Program-made: the position numbers and the translations under genes | IMG/VR virus record: IMGVR_UViG_3300048694_000792 | Location: 1-23,237 of that record | Direction: 5' to 3' (one strand) | Source of the DNA: a virus | DNA: 23,237 bases | In this document: positions 7,674-14,194 of the stretch, piece after piece | Layout: every line of letters starts with the position of its first letter | Position numbering within the stretch: the stretch's first letter is position 1 | The notes under the pieces: generated by a model | The model's database searches: none | What the model saw: the letters and a program-made list of their open reading frames with translations, nothing else | Told to the model about the DNA's origin: nothing

Positions 7674-8230
7674 TATACACGATATCCTCTTGTGATATAT
7701 TTGTCCATACGGAATTGCTTTATTGCTACACCGGGTTTATGAGGAATAAGCTTTTTATTAGCAAGAGCATCATATGTTGCTCGGCTGATGAATAATCCAT
7801 CTATTTTAGGATCATAAGAAACACAGCAATGCTGAAGGTCAAATTCATCCATCAATGCTTCTCTTGTAGGATATTTTGTATAAATGAAATTGAACACATT
7901 GGTCTTGAAGGTTATGGCCCTTATAATTTGAGGATTACTCATATACTCAGTTTCTGATTCTTTCTTGATCTCTTCCTTCATTTTAGGAAAGACAAAATAG
8001 TTTTCTAAAAGTTGATTAGGATCAAGAAAGAATATGTCAATATCATGAACAGCTTCATTGTGAAATTTTGAAGCAAAGAATCCACCTGCGATAATATAAT
8101 TTAACCCAGTAGCACCATAATAATCAGTAAGCACTTGATTGAGAAAAGGCATTGTACCTTTAACATATCCTTTTAGGGCACCAATATTGGCACGCTCTTC
8201 TGGTCTAAAAATCTCTTCTCGATTAGACAT
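7673..8230 (-). CDS. Nucleotidyltransferase-fold protein
   Basis: 185 aa from the ATG at 8230, preceded by GAGG with 6-nt spacing; a TTG two codons upstream is rejected. The motif YIIAGGFFASKF followed by HDIDIFFLDP is the GG/S...DxD signature of the pol-beta-type (MNT/Cca-like) nucleotidyltransferase fold, with the two metal-binding Asp of DID near residues 66-68. The C-terminus is basic and aromatic. It sits between gp33 and gp59, which are adjacent in T4, so it is an insertion in a core replication/transcription operon. Its substrate is unknown; nucleotide transfer to RNA or to a protein is possible. Confidence 0.75.
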   Translation of the reverse strand: MSNREEIFRPEERANIGALKGYVKGTMPFLNQVLTDYYGATGLNYIIAGGFFASKFHNEAVHDIDIFFLDPNQLLENYFVFPKMKEEIKKESETEYMSNPQIIRAITFKTNVFNFIYTKYPTREALMDEFDLQHCCVSYDPKIDGLFISRATYDALANKKLIPHKPGVAIKQFRMDKYITRGYRV

Positions 8231-8239
8231 GATCAACCT

Positions 8240-8473
8240 CTAAAAAGGAAGTTTTGCTGTATTAGACTTTGGAAGAAAGTTGAGGTCTTCTGCTTCAATC
8301 TTGATCTTAGACTTGAGAGCACCTGTGACCATTTTAGCAATGACCTCTACTTCCAAATCATTGGACTCACAATAATGGACCACAGCATCAATATATGATA
8401 ACGATTTATTCCTGACCAACTTTTCAATTTCATAAGAAAAGTCTATCATACCATCATGTGAGTCGTCGAGCAT
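8240..8473 (-). CDS. 33: gp33-like late-transcription coactivator
   Basis: 77 aa (T4 gp33 is 112 aa). The core LSYIDAVVHYCESNDLEVEV matches T4 'MSYLEATTAFLEENSI'. The ending LNFLPKSNTAKLPF corresponds to the T4 tail 'KTNTLDFLL', the sliding-clamp-binding C-terminus. gp33 bridges host RNA polymerase (beta flap), gp55 and the gp45 clamp at late promoters, which fits the TATAAATA boxes in this window. RBS AGGAAATAACAT precedes the ATG. It lies upstream of gene 59 as in T4, separated here by one inserted gene. Confidence 0.9.
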   Translation of the reverse strand: MLDDSHDGMIDFSYEIEKLVRNKSLSYIDAVVHYCESNDLEVEVIAKMVTGALKSKIKIEAEDLNFLPKSNTAKLPF

Positions 8474-8476
8474 ATG

Positions 8477-8869
8477 TTATTTCCTATATGATTTTAGTTC
8501 CTGATCAAATGAGTCTCGGTCAACAATCAATTGACTGTAAGTGATTATATCAAATTCATTCAGTTTGTCAAGAACATTCTGAATATCAAAATCCTTACAT
8601 GAAAATAGATCAAACTCAATAAGAGCAGGATCAACCTTGTCCCAGGTATGAATAGAAAGATGAGAGAAATCGAGAACAGCAACAGCGGTAAACCCCTCGT
8701 TATCTACCATGTCTGAATAGACTACATGAGGACCACTGATTACATTCATACCAACACGACCAATAACATCACAACACCAACTCGAAAGTTGTTGTTCAGT
8801 TTTAGGAGGATTCTTTACATAAGCACGGATGATAATATGCTTGTGTTGGCGAATTACTTTTTGTTCCAT
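8477..8869 (-). CDS. speD: S-adenosylmethionine decarboxylase (SpeD-like)
   Basis: 130 aa from the ATG at 8869. AdoMetDC makes decarboxylated SAM for spermidine synthesis and self-cleaves to a pyruvoyl enzyme. Key stretch: GMNVISGPHVVYSDM, then LDFSHLSIHTW, in which the Ser before His is the expected cleavage/pyruvoyl residue (usual 'ESH' is 'FSH' here), then FDLFSCKDFD with the catalytic-type Cys. The length is typical of the small bacterial/phage form. The frame stays open upstream to TTG at 8995, but that stretch holds a terminator and the tmRNA 3' region, so I start at 8869. An AUG-UAA pair at 8879-8874 follows GAGAGG. Cyanophages carry related genes. Confidence 0.9.
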   Translation of the reverse strand: MEQKVIRQHKHIIIRAYVKNPPKTEQQLSSWCCDVIGRVGMNVISGPHVVYSDMVDNEGFTAVAVLDFSHLSIHTWDKVDPALIEFDLFSCKDFDIQNVLDKLNEFDIITYSQLIVDRDSFDQELKSYRK

Positions 8870-8898
8870 TTCGTTACATCTATACCTCTCTCTGGAAA

Positions 8899-8935
8899 TA
8901 AAAAAGGTGGTTTTGTTTGATCGAGGATTACCACC
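8899..8935 (-). terminator. Probable terminator of the tmRNA transcript
   Basis: On the minus strand GGTGGT (8935-8930), an 18-nt loop and ACCACC (8911-8906) are followed directly by six T (8905-8900). The stem is only 6 bp, so partial read-through into speD is likely. It lies inside the open frame upstream of speD and argues that this stretch is not coding. Confidence 0.55.
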
Positions 8936-9008
8936 AACCTCTAGTACAATACGGATGTACCCGAATGATTGTTCTGTTACGAGGTCAATCACCAAAACCC
9001 TATGAAAC

Positions 9009-9053
9009 TTAAGCCGCTAGGCGAGTTTCAAATGGAGCATTATCGTTAGCTGC
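9009..9053 (-). other. tmRNA tag reading frame
   Basis: Codons GCA GCT AAC GAT AAT ... CTA GCG GCT TAA encode AANDNAPFETRLAA. The N-terminal AANDN matches the SspB-binding end of known tags (E. coli AANDENYALAA), and the C-terminal LAA is the ClpX recognition end. The middle, APFETR, differs from the tags I know. Confidence 0.92.
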
Positions 9054-9144
9054 CTTTACGTTTTTGGACTGATTGTCAGCCGTTCCTTGCTGGTATCTCC
9101 ATCTATCTCCCATATGCCTGTCGATCCTATTTCGCCCCCATCAG

Positions 9145-9260
9145 CAACATATTACTTCAAACTTTCCTAGCCAAACAGGTCTGGGCTATCGTACTCGTTT
9201 GATTAAGAGTGACCTTTACGATGACTCTAAAAATCATCTTCCTTCTCAAGTAATATGTTG
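9145..9260. repeat. 13-bp perfect inverted repeat flanking the tmRNA intervening segment
   Basis: CAACATATTACTT at 9145-9157 is the exact reverse complement of AAGTAATATGTTG at 9248-9260. In the precursor RNA this stem brings the CCA end of the acceptor piece next to the 5' G of the coding piece, the expected substrate geometry for RNase P and 3' processing. Confidence 0.85.
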
Positions 9261-9328
9261 TTGGTGGAGGCGTCGGGTACTGCCCCCGAGTCCAGTTCAT
9301 TGTTTGACGACTTCAACGATACAATTCT

Positions 9329-9336
9329 TATTTATA
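9329..9336 (-). promoter_or_regulatory. T4-type late promoter box for the tmRNA
   Basis: The minus strand reads TATAAATA exactly, starting right after the stop codon of the phosphatase gene. Transcription would begin around 9323, just before the acceptor piece. No TTGACA-type -35 is seen at the right distance, so late or read-through expression from the promoter at 10074 is more likely than a separate early promoter. Confidence 0.6.
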
Positions 9337-9786
9337 TTAGAAATCTCCTAATTGAACCTGAAGACACCGAATGCCTTCATTACGCCACATCTCGACAACA
9401 CCATTATGATCATCAAATACCATATATGGATCATATCCATCGAGGCGAATGTCCTGTAGAAGTTCTTTCTTTACGATTCTATGATCACGATAATCATCTA
9501 CTGCACGCATATAAAGCTTGTCATAAACACCACGAAGACCCGCAGTCTTATCAAGCCATTCCTTTGTTTGCTTGCGTTCATCATCCGATCTAGCAGTCAC
9601 AATAAGAATAGTGTTGCCAGCTTTCTTAAGAGTTTTGATCAGCCATACAATATCTTCATAAGGAGTATCAAGGTGTGCAACCTTCTTATACTCTTTCCAA
9701 CGCTTAGGCTTTACTGTCAGAAAATGTTCACGGTGATCTGTATTAGCCAAAGTACCGTCAACATCACAAAGAATCACTTTGTTCAT
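9337..9786 (-). CDS. Stand-alone HAD phosphatase, PNK 3'-phosphatase type
   Basis: 149 aa from the ATG at 9786 (GGA 8 nt upstream; a TTG at 9792 is rejected). HAD motif I is VILCDVDGTLA; motif II is LIVTARSD with the Thr; motif IV is MVFDDHNGVVEMW. The ending VVEMWRNEGIRCLQVQLGDF closely follows the T4 polynucleotide kinase end '[20 protein letters not shown]'. T4 Pnkp has an N-terminal kinase; here only the 3'-phosphatase domain exists. The predicted role is removing 3'-phosphate or 2',3'-cyclic phosphate from broken RNA or DNA ends, as in tRNA repair after anticodon nuclease attack. It lies directly upstream of the tmRNA in the same orientation. Confidence 0.88.
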   Translation of the reverse strand: MNKVILCDVDGTLANTDHREHFLTVKPKRWKEYKKVAHLDTPYEDIVWLIKTLKKAGNTILIVTARSDDERKQTKEWLDKTAGLRGVYDKLYMRAVDDYRDHRIVKKELLQDIRLDGYDPYMVFDDHNGVVEMWRNEGIRCLQVQLGDF

Positions 9787-9788
9787 AA

Positions 9789-10013
9789 TCAATTTCCTTT
9801 GAGGTTCAATTCTATTATTGCAGACTTAGATACGCACACAGTATTAATCAAAACACCATTGTTCTTTTCACATTCTTCTTTGACAGCCCATTCAAATTTC
9901 ATAGAAGCTCCAGCTAAAAGAATGAATAGAACGGGAATTATCCATAAAAACTTCGATCTAGCTATAAAGACCTCATACATAAACCAAAGCACAGATATCA
10001 AAAAGAATAACAT
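9789..10013 (-). CDS. Small membrane protein
   Basis: 74 aa. Two hydrophobic segments, at about residues 1-16 (MLFFLISVLWFMYEVF) and 22-37 (FLWIIPVLFILLAGAS), make a likely hairpin in the inner membrane. A soluble C-terminal part contains two cysteines (EECEKNNGVLINTVC) that could form a disulfide if periplasmic. RBS AGGA lies 7-8 nt before the ATG. It has its own sigma70-type promoter at 10074-10046 and sits 2 nt upstream of the phosphatase ATG. I do not recognise a family; an early membrane-acting protein such as a superinfection or lysis modulator is conceivable but not shown. Confidence 0.7.
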   Translation of the reverse strand: MLFFLISVLWFMYEVFIARSKFLWIIPVLFILLAGASMKFEWAVKEECEKNNGVLINTVCVSKSAIIELNLKGN

Positions 10014-10015
10014 GG

Positions 10016-10708
10016 TTAATTCCTGTTTTTTTGAGCTACATGATAATCATACACTTTTTGGCAGAGCATGTCAACATAATCATTTGGGTCTTTGATGAAC
10101 AATTGTGGTTCTGGTAATCCATCTGTTGACATTAGGATAACAATTTGATTAACAGGTATCTTGGTTAGTTCCTCATACATTATCGCATATGCTGTGGATT
10201 GAATGAAGTAGTCTTGTATCCATTCCTCTTTCTTTTCTTTAGCAGAAGTTTTGAAATCGATAACCGACAATGTGCCATCAAACTCTGCTATAACATCAGT
10301 TCTTCCAGCTAACTTTAGCCGTTCTGAATATAATCCACATTCTATGAAATGAATGTTATCTATACGATTGACAGCAGGTCTCATAGTAAGAAAAGACTGC
10401 TTGATGTCAGGCATAGTGGATTCTGTGATTATTTCATTGAAGGGTTTATTCTCAAGGTATTTTTCAAGTAACGAATGAACTTTAGTCCCACGATAAGAAG
10501 CACGATAAGAGACTTTATTAGCCTCTTCATGCCCTACTCGGTTTCTCCACTCTTGGATACTTTTCTTTTTGAAATGTGAAAGAACGGTAGTGATAGAAGG
10601 TACAAGGTCACCATTAGGCAACTTATACTTTCTACCACTCTCGTTCTCTATGGATTCTATCTTAGATAGAACAGGAAGATTTTCCACATATTTGAATGTT
10701 TTCTGCAT
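10016..10708 (-). CDS. PD-(D/E)XK exonuclease (RecB/MGME1-like)
   Basis: 230 aa from the ATG at 10708, chosen because GGAG lies 6 nt upstream; a GTG at 10720 overlaps that RBS. Motifs: VPSITTVLSHF near the N-terminus, RGTKVHSLLEKYL, LAGRTDVIAEFDGTLSVIDF with the catalytic Asp pair, then KTS (motif III D-F-K), and YFIQSTAYAIMYEE, the Q-x-x-x-Y motif of RecB-family nucleases. The same order occurs in mitochondrial genome maintenance exonuclease 1 and many phage homologues. The role is processing single-stranded or flap DNA during replication or recombination. A strong promoter lies at 10748-10720. Confidence 0.9.
   Translation of the reverse strand: MQKTFKYVENLPVLSKIESIENESGRKYKLPNGDLVPSITTVLSHFKKKSIQEWRNRVGHEEANKVSYRASYRGTKVHSLLEKYLENKPFNEIITESTMPDIKQSFLTMRPAVNRIDNIHFIECGLYSERLKLAGRTDVIAEFDGTLSVIDFKTSAKEKKEEWIQDYFIQSTAYAIMYEELTKIPVNQIVILMSTDGLPEPQLFIKDPNDYVDMLCQKVYDYHVAQKNRN
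10046..10074 (-). promoter_or_regulatory. Sigma70-type promoter for the membrane protein and phosphatase genes
   Basis: TTGACA (10074-10069), 17-nt spacer, TATGAT (10051-10046) on the minus strand, inside the 3' end of the exonuclease gene and about 33 nt before the next ATG. Read-through could also supply the tmRNA. Confidence 0.7.
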
Positions 10709-10719
10709 GATGATCTCCA

Positions 10720-10748
10720 CTTATAACACATAAAAGTATATATGTCAA
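10720..10748 (-). promoter_or_regulatory. Sigma70-type promoter for the exonuclease gene
   Basis: TTGACA (10748-10743), 17-nt spacer, TATAAG (10725-10720) on the minus strand. A second TTGACA begins 8 nt further upstream. The resulting leader is very short, running almost straight into the GGAG of the exonuclease RBS. Confidence 0.75.
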
Positions 10749-10751
10749 GTG

Positions 10752-11306
10752 TCAATCTCGTTTTGGATTACCCAATATGGTTTTAACATGTGGTTTTCCA
10801 CCAATCTCTCTTTCATATGTGGTAGGAGACTTAATGGACACTTTTTTGCTCAATAATTTTTCTGCTTCAGAACTTGGAATAACATCCGCTCCAGTTTTCT
10901 TCCAAATATGACCTAACTTACCTGAAAATTCGCCCCATGCATTTCTGTTCTTTTGTTTTATATCATCAACAATATTTCTGGCTAATCCTTTTTTACCTTC
11001 AGTTGTGCCATCAGTGCCAGCAGCAATTACTTTGCGACCATTTTTATGTTTTTTATATAATGTAGCACTAACAATTTTACCGCCCGATCTGACAAGTTTC
11101 ATATCAGAATGTGAAATATCATGATGTATAGCTTTTGATTCTTCTTCTGATCCTGAACCAAGTTCTCCATAACCTCCAATATCTGCATATGATTTTCTAA
11201 GCATATCATGAACATCTTGTCTATGCTTTTCACGATATGGCTCATGTTTCTCATTAAAACCAGGATTGAGAAATCTTTCAAGTATGAATTGAGAAAAACT
11301 TATCAT
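10752..11306 (-). CDS. CTS-like N-terminus plus GNAT-like domain; putative head-internal protein
   Basis: 184 aa. It starts MISFSQFILERF, matching the T4 capsid-targeting pattern of internal proteins (MKTYQEFIAEA in IPII/IPIII), which the gp21 protease cleaves after Glu. The body has SYADIGGYGELG, GGKIVSATLYKKHKNGRKVI, AAGTDGTTEGKKGLAR, NAWGEFSGKLG and TYEREIGGKPHVK. As I recall, this pattern belongs to a phage GNAT-like family: a 'DGT-EGKKGL' loop in the acyl-CoA-binding position and an 'AW-E-SG' strand. Acetyltransferase activity is inferred, not proven. The ATG overlaps the stop of the upstream ligase-like gene (ATGA), so the pair is coupled. It is the last gene of a late-type cassette. 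Confidence 0.65.
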   Translation of the reverse strand: MISFSQFILERFLNPGFNEKHEPYREKHRQDVHDMLRKSYADIGGYGELGSGSEEESKAIHHDISHSDMKLVRSGGKIVSATLYKKHKNGRKVIAAGTDGTTEGKKGLARNIVDDIKQKNRNAWGEFSGKLGHIWKKTGADVIPSSEAEKLLSKKVSIKSPTTYEREIGGKPHVKTILGNPKRD

Positions 11307-13309
11307 TCTTCATCACCCTTTGAGCCCGATCTTGTTGGAACAAGTCTTAGGGCATCTATTCTTTTTCTGAATCTGATCATAGGATCATTCTTTTCATTCA
11401 GCTTAGTATTTGGTTTATTAGAAGTAAAGAACTTTTTCACATCTTCTAGTTCTTTATCGGAAACATCATCGAGTTGAGATGTTTTACCTTTAGACCATCC
11501 TTTAGTCAAATGAAACTTTTTGGTAGCATCAGAAGCAGAGGATTCGATGATAAATTTTTCAAACAACTCATCTATAGATTCCTTCTGTGTTCTGATAGTA
11601 TCATAATTTCTCTTTACTAACTTTTCATTCATACCAGGATGATATGCTTTGAATCCTTTATAATCACCTGCCCTGGCTAGACCAATGATCTTAGTGGCTG
11701 ATGCGCTTCTCTCCAGTTCATCTTTGCTCATTTGTGTAGGGTGTTTATCAACATCTTCTCTTTTGCCTGTTACTTCATGAACATGCACACCACCTGGGAA
11801 ATGGAATGGAATATTACCTTTCTTATCTGGTTTACCATTATATTTCTCAGCTATTTTCCTATATTCATTAGCTCTGTCAGAACCTGCAACTATATGTAAA
11901 GTATGATGTTGACCATTTAGTCGGCTCAATGAGTCCAATACATTTGTTGTCGATTCTACAGGATGATCAAACATGGCTTCAGCATGTTCTTTCTTCTGTT
12001 CTGGTGTCAAAGGATCAGAAGTTCCTGTTAGATGAATATGGAGTTTGCCTTTGTTCTTTTTAGCTATACCTTTAGCTTGATCAATAGCTTTCTTGTGCCC
12101 TAAAGTAGCATATCTAACTTTACCAACAAAGAGCACTCCTGTAGAACCAGTCTTACTTTCGTTTATTGCTCCCTTAGTTGGAAATCTTGGGTTGTTACCC
12201 AAAGCATGTTGAACATCGGAATGAACCAATTTAGATACCGGTCTCAATCTGCCTTCGTTATCCTTCTTTTGTATAACGATACCTTCAGTCTTTGATTGTT
12301 TACCATCAACACTTGTTTCCAAATCTGGATGTTTTACACCACCTAGAGCATGATCTGTAGCAGCCTGTAGGTGATGCCTGATATCCAATGATCTTTGGAA
12401 ATGTTCTGAATTGTTTTCAGCATCTTTAGCTAGAGATTCAAATTTATCTCGTGCTTTCTTTTGTCCTGCTTCTGATTTAAGTTTCTTAGCAGCCTCTTCA
12501 CCACGACCTCTTAGATAAGAAGCATATCCAGCTACCGATGGTTTTCTATTACCACGAGCAACACGGTTATTATAGATTGTGAAATGTTCCTTATGTTCCG
12601 GTGTCAAATGGTCTGTAGTATGTTTAGCAAGCAATTTCTCTGCCTGCCCCAAATGATGTTCCACAGCTTTCTTGTCTTCGTCAGAATATGGATGTTCTGA
12701 TGGCTTGAAGTCTGTTCTAGGAACAAAAATATTTTTGCTTGATTGTATTGCTTTCTTTTCAGGAGCATGTGCTACACCTTTTGATACCTCAGTATGAATA
12801 GCAATGCCAACTGGAGCAGAACTCTTAGCATGATATGTTAATCGGTTAGGAGTATAAGAAGTTTTACCACCTTTATGTTCACTTGTTCCATCACCTGGAG
12901 TCCAAAGAATATCACCTTGTACATGATGACCTTTACCTACAATTTCATGCCCATGATTTCTAAGATGCTTTAAAGCTTCTGCATATCCTGGATGTTTACC
13001 AAAATGTTGATCTATTTCTTGATCAGAATGGGCAACCACACCTCTAGCTAACCTATGCTTATCTGAAATACCTACTTGACCGTCAGCACCATGAACAATA
13101 TGAACCGATGCACCGCCGTCATGTTTCAATGAAGCAGAAACGGTACTGGGTTTACCTTGTCTAAGATTATGGAACTGACGAATCAGATCAACAGCCGCAT
13201 GAGAATGTTGAGGGGCTTCGTGAGGTAAATCTTTAGTGTGTGTTAGATGCCCTAATAGGTCATCATCTACAGACACAGCTTCATTTAGATATTCTAGGAA
13301 CGATCTCAT
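11303..13309 (-). CDS. Ligase/nucleotidyltransferase-NMNAT-like fusion with CTS-like N-terminus
   Basis: 668 aa. The N-terminus MRSFLEYLNEA resembles T4 capsid-targeting sequences. Residues 55-365 look like a covalent nucleotidyltransferase (ligase) domain: motif I K62-H-D-G, a VQGDIL strand at 130, motif IV TEGIVIQ at 341-347, then a Lys-containing stretch (RPVSKLV) for motif V. Residues 390-575 look like a nucleotidylyltransferase: FVGKVRYATLGHKKAI with T402-x-G-H, AGSDRANEY, and SATKIIGLARAGDY (S537-x-T-K, the ISxTxI-type motif of NMNAT/cytidylyltransferases). The rest is His/Lys-rich, including ELFEKFIIE at 581-589. Both active sites look intact. Substrates are unknown; NAD metabolism, nucleic-acid joining or protein nucleotidylation are options. 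Confidence 0.75.
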   Translation of the reverse strand: MRSFLEYLNEAVSVDDDLLGHLTHTKDLPHEAPQHSHAAVDLIRQFHNLRQGKPSTVSASLKHDGGASVHIVHGADGQVGISDKHRLARGVVAHSDQEIDQHFGKHPGYAEALKHLRNHGHEIVGKGHHVQGDILWTPGDGTSEHKGGKTSYTPNRLTYHAKSSAPVGIAIHTEVSKGVAHAPEKKAIQSSKNIFVPRTDFKPSEHPYSDEDKKAVEHHLGQAEKLLAKHTTDHLTPEHKEHFTIYNNRVARGNRKPSVAGYASYLRGRGEEAAKKLKSEAGQKKARDKFESLAKDAENNSEHFQRSLDIRHHLQAATDHALGGVKHPDLETSVDGKQSKTEGIVIQKKDNEGRLRPVSKLVHSDVQHALGNNPRFPTKGAINESKTGSTGVLFVGKVRYATLGHKKAIDQAKGIAKKNKGKLHIHLTGTSDPLTPEQKKEHAEAMFDHPVESTTNVLDSLSRLNGQHHTLHIVAGSDRANEYRKIAEKYNGKPDKKGNIPFHFPGGVHVHEVTGKREDVDKHPTQMSKDELERSASATKIIGLARAGDYKGFKAYHPGMNEKLVKRNYDTIRTQKESIDELFEKFIIESSASDATKKFHLTKGWSKGKTSQLDDVSDKELEDVKKFFTSNKPNTKLNEKNDPMIRFRKRIDALRLVPTRSGSKGDEE

Positions 13310-13327
13310 TTATTATTTCTTTCTTTA

Positions 13328-14194
13328 TTATCTTGCTCGGGCATCACGGTAAGCGTTCATAACTTTTTGTGAAAACCCATGATCTCTTGCTACAATATGT
13401 TGTTCACCTGTATGCGGATGAGTCCATACTCCCATGTTACCCATTTGTCGGTAATCATGTGGTGGAGCATCCATGTTTCTTTGATGATCTAAGAATTTTT
13501 GCACCAAAGGATGAGATTCAATATGATCCATAGCCTTTTCTTTTTCTGGACCTCTGTCCCAATGTTTACCATGGTTTCTGTTCCAATCTCTCTCTAAGGC
13601 TTCATTAAATTCTGAATGACTGATGCCTTTAGGATGCGATTCTGTCTTGGTTAATTCTCTGAATTTCTTACCTGTTATTTTATCTACATGACCCACATGA
13701 GTCCATTCATTATTATCATGGTCGTGGTCTATTTGTGGTGGAAATATACCAGATTCAGAATTGGAATGATAGTGCCCTGTATGATGGTCTTTTGTGATGA
13801 TTCTATAATTAGAATTAACGAAATGATCACCGCCTTCGGCTTCATTTTGCATTTGACCTAAACTCATATCATCATATTTTTTTCTCTTATGAGTTTTATC
13901 AAGTGTAGCACGAATAGCCACCTTCATGCCAGTTTTCAATTGAGCTGGTTTACCATCAAGTGTGATATTTTCTTTATCTTTGAGAGGAACATAAGCACGA
14001 CTAGAACCTTTAGGCATCTTGCCTTCGATACCAGTCTGTTCACCTCTATTGGTAAGTTCTTTAACTTTCTTAGCCAATTGTGCTTGCTTTGAAGTTCCAT
14101 AAGGCGCAGTCTTCTGAGTTACAATTGCTTGCAACTCAGGATGAAGATTCTCAATTATGATATTTTCTAAAAATTCTCTGAGTGAATAGATCAT
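13328..14194 (-). CDS. Kinase-like phage protein with CTS-like N-terminus; putative head-internal protein
   Basis: 288 aa. It begins MIYSLREFLENIIIE, a capsid-targeting-like amphipathic start. A kinase-like order of motifs can be read: GSSRAYV (63-69) as a glycine loop, KVAIRA (91-96) at the VAIK position (with Arg where Lys is usual), QNEAE (116-120) as helix-C Glu, H246-D247...N253 as a catalytic loop, and D271-H-G-F as DFG. The D-to-N spacing is one longer than usual. The middle is rich in His/Asp. It may be an active atypical kinase or a pseudokinase; an unrelated fold is possible. The ATG overlaps the phoH stop (ATGA). A late box lies inside phoH at 14308-14301. Confidence 0.6.
   Translation of the reverse strand: MIYSLREFLENIIIENLHPELQAIVTQKTAPYGTSKQAQLAKKVKELTNRGEQTGIEGKMPKGSSRAYVPLKDKENITLDGKPAQLKTGMKVAIRATLDKTHKRKKYDDMSLGQMQNEAEGGDHFVNSNYRIITKDHHTGHYHSNSESGIFPPQIDHDHDNNEWTHVGHVDKITGKKFRELTKTESHPKGISHSEFNEALERDWNRNHGKHWDRGPEKEKAMDHIESHPLVQKFLDHQRNMDAPPHDYRQMGNMGVWTHPHTGEQHIVARDHGFSQKVMNAYRDARAR

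Larger units (their letters stand above)
8936..9328 (-). ncRNA. ssrA: Circularly permuted two-piece tmRNA
   Basis: Read 5' to 3' on the minus strand, the acceptor piece comes first, ending ...TCGGG-GGCAGTA-CCCGA (T-arm), CGCCTCC, then A-CCA at 9265-9262. After a 122-nt intervening segment the coding piece starts GGGGGCG at 9139. The two halves make a 7-bp acceptor stem with the G3-U70 pair of tRNA-Ala, and GGATCGAC matches the conserved tmRNA D-loop region. The tag frame at 9053-9009 encodes AANDNAPFETRLAA-stop. A 13-bp perfect inverted repeat (9248-9260 / 9145-9157) clamps the intervening segment. tmRNA with host SmpB rescues stalled ribosomes and tags peptides for ClpXP. The exact mature ends, especially the 3' end near 8936, are not visible. 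Order and features are those of alphaproteobacterial permuted ssrA. Confidence 0.93.

Noticed and set aside
8870-8995. N-terminal extension of speD from TTG at 8995
   Set aside because: It runs through the tmRNA 3' region and a terminator-like stem, has no RBS, and the AdoMetDC family starts at about the ATG at 8869.
9073-9593. Plus-strand open frames at 9073-9351 and 9255-9593
   Set aside because: They are antisense to the tmRNA and the phosphatase gene, with no phage-like motif.
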